This document shows positions 26,852 through 35,562 of a stretch of DNA of 64,000 nucleotides, piece after piece. Each line of letters begins with the position of its first letter. The first letter of the stretch is position 1. The stretch is taken from NCBI GenBank assembly GCA_036389135.1, contig DASVQP010000124.1:1-64000 (forward strand). Direction: 5' to 3'. This stretch comes from Longimicrobium sp. (lineage in GTDB: Bacteria > Gemmatimonadota > Gemmatimonadetes > Longimicrobiales > Longimicrobiaceae). The position numbers and the translations under genes are program-made. The notes under the pieces were generated by a model, which saw only the letters and a program-made list of their open reading frames with translations, made no database searches and was not told where the DNA came from.

Positions 26852-26874
26852 CTGAACGGGTTCGATTGGTTCAG
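26852..26874. promoter_or_regulatory. Candidate autoregulatory operator before lacI-type gene
   Basis: CTGAAC (26852-26857) and GTTCAG (26869-26874) form a dyad with an 11-bp spacer, 56 bp upstream of the LacI start. It could be a second, weaker site for the same repressor. Only the symmetry is seen. Confidence 0.35.
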
Positions 26875-27051
26875 GTTAGAGGCTGGCATCGGGGCTGTCA
26901 AGCATCATGTTACGCCGCCAGGGAGCACGCCGAGGCCGCACACTCCGCGTGCTTCCGCCCGAAAGTGTGCGCAAACGCTGCATCTCGTTGCGCCGCAGCG
27001 AAGTCGCCGATCCTCCGCGCTGCGCCACCGGGAACGCCGCCGAAAAGGTTC

Positions 27052-27107
27052 TTGACAGCGCGCACCCCGCCGCCGTACTGTCCCTGAACCGATTTGAAAC
27101 GTTTCAA
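27052..27107 (+). promoter_or_regulatory. Sigma-70 promoter with LacI-type operator for the ABC importer
   Basis: TTGACA (27052-27057) is followed 18 bp later by TACTGT (27076-27081). Just downstream is the perfect palindrome TTGAAACGTTTCAA at 27094-27107. This is the classical form of a LacI-family operator with a central CG. It lies where a bound repressor would block initiation, 85 bp before the SBP gene, in the 395-bp gap that faces the divergent LacI gene. Nothing else gene-like is seen in this gap. Confidence 0.75.
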
Positions 27108-27191
27108 GAAAGTTCGTATCCGCGGACCGCCCGGTGACGCATCCGGTCCGGACCGCCGGAAATCCAGCCCCCCACCCGACCGAGCTTCCCG

Positions 27192-28157
27192 ATGCCCCTG
27201 CCCCGGTTCCGTACCCTGATGCGCGCGAGCGTGCTTCCCGTGCTCGCCCTCGCCGCGCTGGCCGGCTGCCGCAAGAGCGCGGACGACGGCAAGTTCACCG
27301 TGGGCTTCTCGCAGATGGGGCACGACAACCCCTGGCGCATGGCGCAGACGGCCAGCCTTCGCGCCGAGGCGGCGAAGCGCGGGGTGGAGCTGGTGGTGAC
27401 CGACGCGCAGGACCAGACGGCCAAGCAGGTGGCGGACGTGGAGGACCTGATCGCGCGGCGCGTGGACGTCATCCTGCTGGCTCCGCGCGAGTTCGAGGGG
27501 CTGGCCCCGGCGCTGCAGGCCGCCCGCGACGCCAACATCCCCGTGATCCTGGTGGACCGCGAGGCGGAGGGAACGCCGGGCGAGGACTTCGTCACCTTTT
27601 TGGGCTCCAACTTCGTGGACCAGGGGAAGCGGGCCGCGGAGTGGCTGGTGAAGGAGACGGGGGGCACCGCGGGGATCGTGGAGCTGACCGGCACCCCCGG
27701 CTCGTCGGTGGCCGCGGACCGCGCCAAGGGGTTCCGCGAGGTCATCGCCCGCCACCCGGGGATGAAGATCCTCGCCTCGCAGACGGGCGAGTTCTCGCGG
27801 GCGCAGGGGCAGAGCGTGATGCAGAACATCGCGCAGTCGCTGGGCAAGCAGATCACCGCCGTCTACGCGCACAACGACGAGATGGCGCTGGGCGCGATCC
27901 AGGCGCTGCGGGCTGCGGGGTTCACCCCGGGCACGCAGGTAAAGATCGTCTCCATCGACGGCCAGCGCGCCGCCCTCGAAGCCATCCAGCGCGGCGAGCT
28001 CGGCGCCACCGTGGAGAGCAACCCCCGCTTCGGCCCCATCGCCTTCGAGACGATCGAGCAGGTGCGCAAGGGCGAGACGGTCCCCACGAAGAAGCTGATC
28101 GAGGACCGCTTCTTCGACCGCACGAACGCGGCGCAGTTCGTGGCGGAAGCGTATTGA
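27192..28157 (+). CDS. ytfQ: Sugar ABC transporter substrate-binding lipoprotein (YtfQ-like)
   Basis: A 321-residue periplasmic-binding protein of the ribose/galactofuranose group. The lipobox ends at Cys26 (LAALAGC). Family features are VGFSQMGHDNPWRMAQT at the N-terminus of the mature protein, VILLAPREFEGLAPAL, a HNDEMALGAIQAL strand, and VKIVSIDGQRAALEAI near the C-terminus, which are very like E. coli YtfQ. YtfQ binds furanose sugars such as galactofuranose. It begins an SBP-ATPase-permease-permease unit. A heptamer repeat hairpin separates it from the ATPase gene. Confidence 0.9.
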   Translation: MPLPRFRTLMRASVLPVLALAALAGCRKSADDGKFTVGFSQMGHDNPWRMAQTASLRAEAAKRGVELVVTDAQDQTAKQVADVEDLIARRVDVILLAPREFEGLAPALQAARDANIPVILVDREAEGTPGEDFVTFLGSNFVDQGKRAAEWLVKETGGTAGIVELTGTPGSSVAADRAKGFREVIARHPGMKILASQTGEFSRAQGQSVMQNIAQSLGKQITAVYAHNDEMALGAIQALRAAGFTPGTQVKIVSIDGQRAALEAIQRGELGATVESNPRFGPIAFETIEQVRKGETVPTKKLIEDRFFDRTNAAQFVAEAY

Positions 28158-28166
28158 TGAAAAGCA

Positions 28167-28254
28167 GTGCTAAGTGCCAAGTGCCAAGTGCTCAGTAACT
28201 TCGCCCAGGCACTTAGCACTTAGCACTTAGCACTTAGCACTTAGCACTTAGCAC
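28167..28254. repeat. Heptamer tandem repeat forming a long hairpin
   Basis: The unit (A)AGTGCTA/GCACTTA is repeated at 28167-28192 in one orientation and at 28209-28254 in the other. The two halves can pair over about 26 bp with two mismatches. It fills the gap between the SBP and ATPase genes. Confidence 0.85.
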
Positions 28255-28287
28255 CAGGCACTCCCTTTCGCACCCACGCACCCCTCC

Positions 28288-29835
28288 ATGACCGAACCCG
28301 CCCCCGAAATCCTCCGCCTCGAAGGCATCGTCAAGCGCTTCGCGGGCGCCACGGCGCTCGACGGCGTGGACTTCACGCTGCGCAGGGGCGAGGTGCACGC
28401 GCTGGTGGGGGAGAACGGGGCGGGGAAGAGCACGCTCATCAAGATCATGACCGGCGCGTACCGCCGCGACGGCGGGCAGATGTGGCTGGAGGGCGAGCCC
28501 GTGCACTTCGGCTCGCCTGCCGACGCGCAGGCGGCGGGGGTGATCGCGGTGCACCAGGAGATCCACCTGCTCAGCTTCCGCACCGTCGCGGAGAACGTGT
28601 ACCTGGGGCGCGAGCCGCGCAGGTGGGGGTTCGTGGACTGGCGGCGCATGAACGCGGAGACGGGCGCGCTCCTCCGGCGGCTGGCGCTGGACATCGACCC
28701 GGTCGCCACGCTGGGCGCGCTCAGCACCGCGCAGCAGCAGATGGTCGCCATTGCGCGCGGCGTGTCGCTCGGCGCCAAGGTGCTGGTGCTGGACGAGCCC
28801 ACCAGCTCGCTGGCCGAGCGCGAGGTCGCCATCCTGTACGACCTGATCCGCCAGCTCCAGGCCGAGGGGACGGCCATCGTCTACATCAGCCACCGCTTCG
28901 ACGAGCTGTACGCCGTCTGCGACCGGGTCACCGTGCTGCGCGACGGGAAGCTCGTGGGCACGCACAGCCTGGCGGAGCTGGAGCGGCTCGACCTGGTGTG
29001 CCTGATGCTGGGGAAGCCGCGCGAGGCGCTGCGGCAGGGCACCACGGCGTTCACGGGGCACCCGGTGGAAGCATCCGCCGCGGCGCCGCTGCTGCGCACC
29101 GAGGGGCTGCGGCGCGGGCAGAAGCTGCGCGGCGTAACGCTGGACGTGCGCAAGGGCGAGATCCTGGGAGTGGCCGGGCTGCTGGGATCGGGGCGCACCG
29201 AGACGGCGCGCGCCATCTTCGGCGCCGACCCGCCGCAGGAGGGCGCCATGCAGATGGACGGCAAGCGCCTCGACCCCCGCACCCCCGACGACGCGATCGA
29301 GGCCGGGATCGCCTTCGTATCCGAGGACCGCAAGGGCGAGGGAATCATCCCCGAGCTCTCCGTGCGCGAGAACCTGACGCTGGCGGCGCTCCCCACCCTC
29401 ACGCGGGCCGGGGTGGTGGACCGCGCGAAGCAGCGGGAGATCGTAGACCGCTTCATCCGGCGGCTGGGGATCAAGTGCACCAGCGCCGACCAGAAGATCC
29501 GCGAGCTCTCCGGCGGCAACCAGCAAAAGGTGCTGCTGGCCCGCTGGCTCTGCATGAACCCCGCGCTCCTCATCCTGGACGAGCCCACCCGCGGCATCGA
29601 CATCGGCGCCAAGGCGGAGATCCAGGCGCTGATCAACGAGCTGGCCGGCACCGGGCTCGGCGTGCTGATGATCTCGTCGGAGCTGGAGGAGCTGGTGGAG
29701 GGAAGCTCGCGGGTGGTGGTGCTGCGCGACGGCCAGAACGTGGCCGAGCTGCGCGGCGCGGAGATCTCGCAGCAGTCGATCATCCACGCGATGGCCGAGG
29801 GAAGCGCGGCCGCCGCCCCCGCCCTGGAGAGCTGA
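28288..29835 (+). CDS. ytfR: Sugar ABC transporter ATPase, two-domain (YtfR-like)
   Basis: A 515-residue protein with two ABC domains, the standard form for ribose/galactofuranose importers. The first has Walker A GENGAGKSTL (41-50), Walker B VLVLDEPTSS and the motif LSTAQQQMVAIARG. The second has a degenerate P-loop (GLLGSGRTETA), the signature LSGGNQQKV and ALLILDEPTRGID. The two domains form the motor of the importer with the two downstream permeases. It follows the SBP gene after a repeat hairpin and precedes the first permease by three bases. Confidence 0.93.
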   Translation: MTEPAPEILRLEGIVKRFAGATALDGVDFTLRRGEVHALVGENGAGKSTLIKIMTGAYRRDGGQMWLEGEPVHFGSPADAQAAGVIAVHQEIHLLSFRTVAENVYLGREPRRWGFVDWRRMNAETGALLRRLALDIDPVATLGALSTAQQQMVAIARGVSLGAKVLVLDEPTSSLAEREVAILYDLIRQLQAEGTAIVYISHRFDELYAVCDRVTVLRDGKLVGTHSLAELERLDLVCLMLGKPREALRQGTTAFTGHPVEASAAAPLLRTEGLRRGQKLRGVTLDVRKGEILGVAGLLGSGRTETARAIFGADPPQEGAMQMDGKRLDPRTPDDAIEAGIAFVSEDRKGEGIIPELSVRENLTLAALPTLTRAGVVDRAKQREIVDRFIRRLGIKCTSADQKIRELSGGNQQKVLLARWLCMNPALLILDEPTRGIDIGAKAEIQALINELAGTGLGVLMISSELEELVEGSSRVVVLRDGQNVAELRGAEISQQSIIHAMAEGSAAAAPALES

Positions 29836-29838
29836 CCG

Positions 29839-30816
29839 ATGGAGGCATCCGCAGCCGCGCGCCCCACCCCGGGCGCCGGGACGATGGGCCGCTGGTGGGG
29901 GGCGATGGGACCGACGGGCGGAGCCGTGGTCGCGCTGGTCGCCATCGTGGCGGCCAACGCCATCTTCACCCCCAACTTCGCCACGACGGGCAACTTCTGG
30001 AACGTCCTCTTCCAGCTCTCCGTCACGCTGCTGGTGGCGGTGGGGATGACGCTGGTGATCGCCACCGGCGGCATCGACCTCTCCGTGGGCTCGGTGATGG
30101 CGATCTCGGCGGCGGTGGCGGCGGTCACGCTGGACCGGGGGCTGGCCGTGGCGGTGCCGGCGGCGCTCCTGGCCGCGATGGCGGTGGGCCTGCTGAACGG
30201 CGCCTTCGTCTCCTACTTCAAGGTGCAGGCGATCGTGGTGACGCTGGCCACGCTGCTGGCCGGGCGCGGGCTGGCGCAGGTCATCAACCGCGACGGCGCG
30301 CTGATCGCCATCGACAATCCGGGCTTCCTGGCGCTGGGGCGCGGCCACATAGGGCCGGTGCCGGTGCAGGTGCTGGTGGCGGCGCTGGTGGTGGCGCTCG
30401 CCGTCTTCGTGCTGCGCGCCACGCCGTTCGGCAGGTACGTGCTGGCGGCCGGCGGCAACCCGGCGGCGGCGCGGCTGGCCGGCGTCCCCGTGAGCCGCAC
30501 CGTCGTCTCCGTCTACGTGATCAGCGGGATGCTGGCGGGGCTGGCGGGGCTGGTGCAGGCGGCGCGGCTGGGGGCGAGCGCCGCGGCGCGCATCGGCCAG
30601 AACGTGGAGCTGGACGCCATCGCCGCCGTGGTGGTGGGGGGCACTTTGCTGAGCGGCGGGCGCGCCACGCTGCTGGGCACCGTGGTGGGCGCGCTCATCA
30701 TGCAGGTGATCGCCACCAGCTTCAACATGCTGCTCGTGCCCTACGCCTGGGCGCTCGCCTTCAAGGCGTTCATCATCCTCTTCGCCGTCTACCTCCAGCG
30801 ACCGAGGCGCGTCTAG
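29839..30816 (+). CDS. ytfT: Sugar ABC transporter permease (YtfT-like)
   Basis: A 325-residue BPD_transp_2 permease with about nine membrane segments. Conserved motifs are VGMTLVIATGGIDLSVGSVMAI and GRYVLAAGGNPAAARLAGV, the latter being the ATPase-contact loop, plus the C-terminal VGGTLLSGGRATLLGT. It forms half of the inner-membrane channel of the importer. The start lies three bases after the ATPase gene, and its TAG stop overlaps a GTG start option for the next permease. This is the YtfT-YjfF permease order. Confidence 0.93.
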   Translation: MEASAAARPTPGAGTMGRWWGAMGPTGGAVVALVAIVAANAIFTPNFATTGNFWNVLFQLSVTLLVAVGMTLVIATGGIDLSVGSVMAISAAVAAVTLDRGLAVAVPAALLAAMAVGLLNGAFVSYFKVQAIVVTLATLLAGRGLAQVINRDGALIAIDNPGFLALGRGHIGPVPVQVLVAALVVALAVFVLRATPFGRYVLAAGGNPAAARLAGVPVSRTVVSVYVISGMLAGLAGLVQAARLGASAAARIGQNVELDAIAAVVVGGTLLSGGRATLLGTVVGALIMQVIATSFNMLLVPYAWALAFKAFIILFAVYLQRPRRV

Positions 30817-30833
30817 TGGAACACCAGGGGCAG

Positions 30834-31877
30834 ATGGGAGGCCCGGCGCTCGGCGTGCGGGCCGCGGAGGCGGGGAGCCAGCCGCCCGGCGCGGGGAGTG
30901 GCATCCCCGCGCGCAGGACTCCGGCGCTGCGCGCAAAGGCCGCGTCGCTCCTGCAGCGGCAGGGCGCGGTGGTGGCGCTGGTGGCGGTATGCGTCTTCGG
31001 CACCATCCGCTACGCGCCGTTCGCCACCTCCGAGAACCTCCTCAACGTGCTGCGGCAGAACAGCATGCTCGGGATGGTGGCGCTGGGGATGACGCTGGTG
31101 GTGCTGACCGGCGGCATCGACCTGTCGGTGGGCGCCGTGCTCGCCGTGGCGGGGATCGTGGCCGCCTCGCTCTCGGACCAGGGGACGGCGGTGGCGGTGG
31201 GGGGCGGCCTCGCGGCCGGGGCGCTGCTGGGGACGATCAACGGCCTCCTCATCACCCGCGCGCGCATCCAGCCGTTCATCGTGACGCTCGCCATGATGAT
31301 CGCGGCGCGCGGCGTGGCGCTGGGCGTCACCGGCGAGAACTCGGTGCGGGTGGACCGCGCGGCGCAGGGCTTCCTCTGGCTGGGACGTGGCCGGGTGCTA
31401 GGGATCCCGGTGCCGGTGGTGCTCGCCGCGCTGGCGTTCCTCGCGGGATGGGTGATGCTTCGCTACACGCGCTTCGGCCGCTACATCTACGCCGCGGGCG
31501 ACCACCAGGACGCCGCCCGGCTGCTCGGCCTCAAGATCGACCGCGTGCTGATCGCCACCTACGCGCTGAGCGGCCTGCTGGCGGGGCTGGCGGGGGTCGT
31601 CCTCGCCGCGCGGCTGGGTGCGGGGCAGCCCGTGGCCGGCACCGGCTGGGAGCTGGACGCCATCGCCGCGGTGGTGGTGGGCGGCACGCTGCTCAGCGGC
31701 GGGCAGGGGGGCGTGGGCTCCACGGTGGTGGGCGTGCTGCTCCTGGGCGTGATCTTCAACCTGTTCAACCTGGAGGGCACCATCACCCCCTGGTGGCAGG
31801 GCGTGCTGCGCGGCGTCTTCCTGCTGGGCGTGGTGGTGGTGCAGAGCCGCCTCCAGAAGCGGGCGGCGCATGGTTAG
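30834..31877 (+). CDS. yjfF: Sugar ABC transporter permease (YjfF-like)
   Basis: A second BPD_transp_2 permease of about 347 residues, paralogous to the upstream one: LGMTLVVLTGGIDLSVGAVLAV, GRYIYAAGDHQDAARLLGLK and a C-terminal WQGVLRGVFLLGVVVVQSRLQKR. The ATG at 30834 has AGGGG close by; a GTG at 30816 that overlaps the previous stop (TAGTG) is an alternative. With the other genes it completes a furanose importer of the YtfQRT-YjfF type. Its stop is overlapped by the first possible start of the next GH43 gene. Confidence 0.92.
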   Translation: MGGPALGVRAAEAGSQPPGAGSGIPARRTPALRAKAASLLQRQGAVVALVAVCVFGTIRYAPFATSENLLNVLRQNSMLGMVALGMTLVVLTGGIDLSVGAVLAVAGIVAASLSDQGTAVAVGGGLAAGALLGTINGLLITRARIQPFIVTLAMMIAARGVALGVTGENSVRVDRAAQGFLWLGRGRVLGIPVPVVLAALAFLAGWVMLRYTRFGRYIYAAGDHQDAARLLGLKIDRVLIATYALSGLLAGLAGVVLAARLGAGQPVAGTGWELDAIAAVVVGGTLLSGGQGGVGSTVVGVLLLGVIFNLFNLEGTITPWWQGVLRGVFLLGVVVVQSRLQKRAAHG

Positions 31878-33075
31878 GGGTGAGATGGGTGAGATGGCGA
31901 GTGAACTCGCGGCAACAAAAGCACAAAGTCCGCCTGCGCGGACTCGGGGTCAGGCATTGGCCCAGGCGGCGGAGTCCCCGAAGGGGGACTTCCCGCGGTT
32001 GTTGCAGCGGTTTCAACCGCCGGGGGTGGTACTCGCCCTTCTCGCTCTCGCCGCCTGCGCCACGCCCGCGCCCCGCGCGCCGGATGCGGGGACGTACACA
32101 AACCCCGTGCTGGACGTGGACTTTCCCGATCCCACGGTGATCCGCGCGCCGGATGGGATGTACTACGCGTACGCCACGCAGGGGGAGCGCGACGGCACGC
32201 CCGTCAACATCCAGGTGGCGCGGTCAGGCGACCTGGTGGCGTGGGAGCGGCTCGGCGACGCGCTGCCGGCCAGGCCGCGCTGGGCGAGCGAGACGCAGGA
32301 CTTCTGGGCGCCGCACGTATCCGAGCACGGCGGCACCTACTACCTGTACTACTCGGCCAAGCCGGACGCGGCGGTGCGCGACACCAGCCGCGGCCTGTGC
32401 CTGGCCGTGGCGACGGCCCACCGCCCCGAGGGCCCGTTCGTGGACAAGGGGGAGCCGCTCCAGTGCGGGCGCAGCTTCATCAACATCGACCCGATGTCCT
32501 TTGACGACCCGGCCACCGGAAAGCGCCTGCTCTACTGGGGGAGCGGATTCGGGCCCATCAAGGTGCAGGAGCTCGCCGCCGACCGGGTGTCGTTCGCGCC
32601 GGGGAGCAGCCCGGTGGACCTCGTTCACACGGTGCCAACTTCTGACTCCACCGACTACCAGCGGCTCGTGGAAGGGGCTTGGGTAACGTACCGCGCGCCC
32701 TTTTACTACCTGTTCTACTCCGGCGACAACTGCTGCGGCCCGAAAGCGCACTACGCCGCCATGGTCGCGCGCTCGCGCAGCGCCACCGGCCCGTTCGAGA
32801 CGCTGGCGAGCGCCACGGGCGCGCGCAACAGCGTGATCCTGGAGCGCGCCGGCTGGTGGGTGGCGCCTGGGCACAACTCCGTCATCACCGACGCGCGCGG
32901 CGACGATTGGATCGTCTACCACGCCGTCGACGCGCGGCGGCCCCGCAACAAGCCCACCGACGACGTCAACTCGCGGCGGGTGATGCTGATCGACAGGCTG
33001 GTGTACGCGAACGGCTGGCCGCGCGTGGACCGCGGCCCCTCCGCCACGCCCCGGCCGCGTCCGGTGACGCGCTAG
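31870..33075 (+). CDS. GH43-family glycosidase lipoprotein with repeat-derived N-terminus
   Basis: Propeller enzyme with catalytic Asp87 in DFPDPTVIRAPDG, the FINIDPMSFDD strand and a glutamate in LVEGAW. The lipobox (LLALAACA, Cys63) lies more than 50 residues into the frame that begins at ATG 31870, which overlaps the permease stop. ATGs at 31885 and 31894 are also possible. The frame between them and the lipobox runs through repeat family B (31897-31945 plus tail), so the real start is uncertain; a TTG inside the repeat just before the lipobox would give a normal signal. GH43 substrates are arabinan, xylan or related furanosides. Confidence 0.85.
   Translation: MVRGEMGEMASELAATKAQSPPARTRGQALAQAAESPKGDFPRLLQRFQPPGVVLALLALAACATPAPRAPDAGTYTNPVLDVDFPDPTVIRAPDGMYYAYATQGERDGTPVNIQVARSGDLVAWERLGDALPARPRWASETQDFWAPHVSEHGGTYYLYYSAKPDAAVRDTSRGLCLAVATAHRPEGPFVDKGEPLQCGRSFINIDPMSFDDPATGKRLLYWGSGFGPIKVQELAADRVSFAPGSSPVDLVHTVPTSDSTDYQRLVEGAWVTYRAPFYYLFYSGDNCCGPKAHYAAMVARSRSATGPFETLASATGARNSVILERAGWWVAPGHNSVITDARGDDWIVYHAVDARRPRNKPTDDVNSRRVMLIDRLVYANGWPRVDRGPSATPRPRPVTR
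31897..32027 (+). repeat. Dispersed hairpin-rich repeat, family B copy 2
   Basis: The 49-bp core matches 6061-6109 with two mismatches. It starts with the same palindrome GCGAGTGAACTCGC and carries the same GTCCGC...GCGGAC hairpin. A tail to about 32027 has further small hairpins (AGTCCCCGAAGGGGGACT, GCGGTTTCAACCGC). It lies inside the N-terminal reading frame of the GH43 gene. Confidence 0.8.
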
Positions 33076-33287
33076 CCCTACTTCCTGAACGGAGCGCCTA
33101 CGCCGCATCTGCCTCCGCGCCGGACCCGGGGCGCGTAGTGAAGGAGACGACCGACGCCAACCGTGCCGTACCGGCCCCCGCGCCGGGATCCGTACAGGGA
33201 TGGCTACGGAACATGGGCCAGTGGCGAGCGGGCGGCGTGGATCGCTTCCTTCACTCCGCACCCCAATACGGCGCGGGAGCACGGATC

Positions 33288-33386
33288 GGGCGGTGCTCCG
33301 TTCAGGAGGTTCAGGGTGGGCGCGGCGTCTCCGGTGCGGAGACACAGATTGGGCGGTGCTCCGTTCAGGAGGTTCAGGGTGGGCGC
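33288..33386 (+). repeat. Two 36-bp direct repeats, 63-bp period
   Basis: Perfect 36-bp copies at 33288-33323 and 33351-33386, starting GGGCGGTGCTCCGTTCAGGA. A GTCTCC-GGTGC-GGAGAC hairpin at 33327-33343 lies between them. The stop codon of the convergent GH43-like gene is inside the second copy. The gap 33076-33373 shows no convincing gene. Confidence 0.85.
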
Positions 33387-34432
33387 TCCGGGGGTGGGCA
33401 GTACGGTAGCCCTTCGGCATCCCAGCGCAGCTCGACCAGGCAGGCATTGCGCGGCGCCGTGGGTGAGCCGAAGCGGGCGTGGGTGACGAGCCAATCGCGG
33501 CCGTCGAGGGCGCGGAACCAGGCGCAGTGGCCGGGGGCGTAGAAGCCGTGCTCGGGCATGGTGTGGAGCACGAAGCGCCCGCCGTCGCGCGTCACGTTCA
33601 CCAGCCGGCCCCCGTCGTCCTCGGCCAGCGCGCCCACGGCGTAGAAGCCGAAGTAGCAGCCGCCGCTGTACAGGTACACGCGCCGGCCGCCCGGCGACAC
33701 GAGGCCGCCGACCGGCCCCTCCACCGTGCTCCACGCGACACGGTCGGTGCGCCAGTCCACGCCGGGGATCGTTTTCCACGGCATGCTGCGGGCGGCGTCG
33801 AAGAGGTGCCAGCTTTCGGACGGGCGCGCGAGCAGGGCGGGGGGCGAGAGGGTGCGCGTGAGGTCGCCGCTCACCGCGACCTCCACGATGCCGGTGCCGT
33901 ACGGCTCGTCGTCCGTGAAGTCGGTGGCGTATGCCATGCGCAGCGAGCCGTCGGGCGCGGAGTACACGTCCGCGTCGATGGCGAAGTCGGTGTCCGGCGT
34001 CAGCACGTGGCCGCTGTCCACGAACGGGCCCTCGGGGCGCTCGCTGTCCGCGCGGCGGATGACGTGGCCGATGTGCGCCTCCGGGCCGATGCCGATGCCG
34101 TGCGAGTACAGCATGACGTACGGGCGCGGCAGGCCGGGGACGAAGCGCACGCTCGGCGCCCAGTACGCGTGCCGGGTGGCGTCGCCGCGCAGGGTGGGCC
34201 CCAGCGGGTGCCAGGTGGCCAGGTCGTGCGAGCCGAAGGCGGGAAAGGCGCCCGCCGAAGCCACGCCGCCGCGCCCATCGCTGGTCTCGTCGCGCGTGAC
34301 GTAGACGTAGTAGCGGAATTCCGCCGCCACCCCCTCCGGGATGGCGAGCAGGTACGGATCGCCCTGGTCGGCGTCTTCCGGAAAGAGGGGCCGGTAGCTG
34401 GCCGGCGCTGCAACACGCTCTGGGGAATGCAT
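33374..34432 (-). CDS. GH43-like glycosidase, cytoplasmic form
   Basis: A 352-residue protein with no clear signal peptide. It has the propeller-type pattern of GH43/DUF relatives: DQGDPYLLAIPEG as the first blade, HAYWAPSVRF, DADVYSAPDGSLRMAYAT and TVEGPVGG. The exact GH family is uncertain. It is transcribed against the next GH43 gene, whose start lies two bases away at 34435. Such overlap is unusual and means one of the two starts may be further inside. The stop codon lies in the second 36-bp repeat. Confidence 0.8.
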   Translation of the reverse strand: MHSPERVAAPASYRPLFPEDADQGDPYLLAIPEGVAAEFRYYVYVTRDETSDGRGGVASAGAFPAFGSHDLATWHPLGPTLRGDATRHAYWAPSVRFVPGLPRPYVMLYSHGIGIGPEAHIGHVIRRADSERPEGPFVDSGHVLTPDTDFAIDADVYSAPDGSLRMAYATDFTDDEPYGTGIVEVAVSGDLTRTLSPPALLARPSESWHLFDAARSMPWKTIPGVDWRTDRVAWSTVEGPVGGLVSPGGRRVYLYSGGCYFGFYAVGALAEDDGGRLVNVTRDGGRFVLHTMPEHGFYAPGHCAWFRALDGRDWLVTHARFGSPTAPRNACLVELRWDAEGLPYCPPPERPP

Positions 34433-34434
34433 CG

Positions 34435-35562
34435 ATGAATCGCACTCGTGGTCGGATCATGCTCGCCCGCAATGGGCCCGCCCTGCTCGCCCTGGCCCTG
34501 CTCGCCGCGTGCGCCCCGGCACCCGCGGCCACCCCGGCGCCCTCGGCCGCCGCGTGCACCTTCACCAACCCCGTGGCCCGCGGCGCGGACCCGTGGGTGG
34601 AGCTGAGCGACGGCTGGTACTACATGGCGCAGTCCAGGAACCCGGAGGGGCAAAATAGCAGCGTGTGGGTGTTCCGGTCGAGGAAGCTGACCGATCCCAT
34701 GCGCGACAGCGTGCGGGTGTGGACCGCGCCTGACAGCGGCTGGAACCAGACGCACGTCTGGGCTCCCGAGATCCGCCGCGTGGACGGCCGCTGGTACATC
34801 TACTACGCCGCGGGGCGCCCCGGGCCCGCCGACGCGCCGTTCATCTACCAGCGCGCGGGCGTGCTGCGCGCCGCCGGCGACAACCCGCAGGGCGCTTGGG
34901 AGGACCTCGGCCAGCTGGACACCGGTGGCGACCCCGCCACGCGCGCGGACGACGTGTGGGCCATCGACTTCACGGTGCACCGGCTGAACGGGCAGCTCTA
35001 CGGCTTCTGGTCCGGGTGGGAGAACAACACGCCGCTGGCCCGCACGCCGCAGTACATCTACGTGGCGCGCATGACCAACCCGCACACCATCAGCGGGCCG
35101 CGCGCGCAGATCTCCGCCCCCACCGAGAGCTGGGAGCGGCGCGTGGACCCCACGGACGGGCTGGACCTGAACGAGGGGCCGCAGATCCTGGAGCGCAACG
35201 GGCAGGTCTTCATCATCTACTCCACCCGCGAGTCGTGGACGCCGGCGTACCGCCTGGGCCAGCTTCGCCTCAACAGCCCCACGGCGGACCCCATGCAGCG
35301 GTCGAGCTGGACCAAGTCCGGCCCCGTCTTCGCGGCGGCCAACGGGGTGCACGGGCCGGGGCACAACGGCTTCGCCAGGTCGCCGGACGGCACGGAGGAC
35401 TGGATCATCTACCACGCCAAGATCGACACGCTCCCCAACTGGAACCGCGTGATCCGCGCGCAGCGCTTCACCTGGCGGGCGGACGGGTCGCCGGACTTCG
35501 GGGAGCCGGTGGCCTCCGGGGTGGAGCTGCGGGTGCCGTCGGGCGAGCCGTGTGAGCGCTGA
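34435..35562 (+). CDS. GH43-family glycosidase lipoprotein
   Basis: A 375-residue protein with a lipobox Cys26 (ALLAACAP). The catalytic residues are Asp52 (GADPWV), the Asp in WAIDFTV and the Glu in LNEGPQI. It is a close paralogue of the product of 17148-18209. An internal ATG at 34459 would leave a complete signal peptide, which would ease the conflict with the divergent gene's start. It leads the galT-galE-galK unit and overlaps the possible galT start by 11 bases, so arabinoside/galactoside cleavage and galactose use are probably co-expressed. Confidence 0.92.
   Translation: MNRTRGRIMLARNGPALLALALLAACAPAPAATPAPSAAACTFTNPVARGADPWVELSDGWYYMAQSRNPEGQNSSVWVFRSRKLTDPMRDSVRVWTAPDSGWNQTHVWAPEIRRVDGRWYIYYAAGRPGPADAPFIYQRAGVLRAAGDNPQGAWEDLGQLDTGGDPATRADDVWAIDFTVHRLNGQLYGFWSGWENNTPLARTPQYIYVARMTNPHTISGPRAQISAPTESWERRVDPTDGLDLNEGPQILERNGQVFIIYSTRESWTPAYRLGQLRLNSPTADPMQRSSWTKSGPVFAAANGVHGPGHNGFARSPDGTEDWIIYHAKIDTLPNWNRVIRAQRFTWRADGSPDFGEPVASGVELRVPSGEPCER

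Noticed and set aside
28209-28254. Possible CRISPR-like array
   Set aside because: The repeats are 7-bp tandem units without spacers; no cas genes are present.
33163-33486. Plus-strand frame of 107 codons between two GH43 genes
   Set aside because: Its sequence is made largely of the two 36-bp repeats and it runs antisense into the GH43-like gene; no ribosome site.
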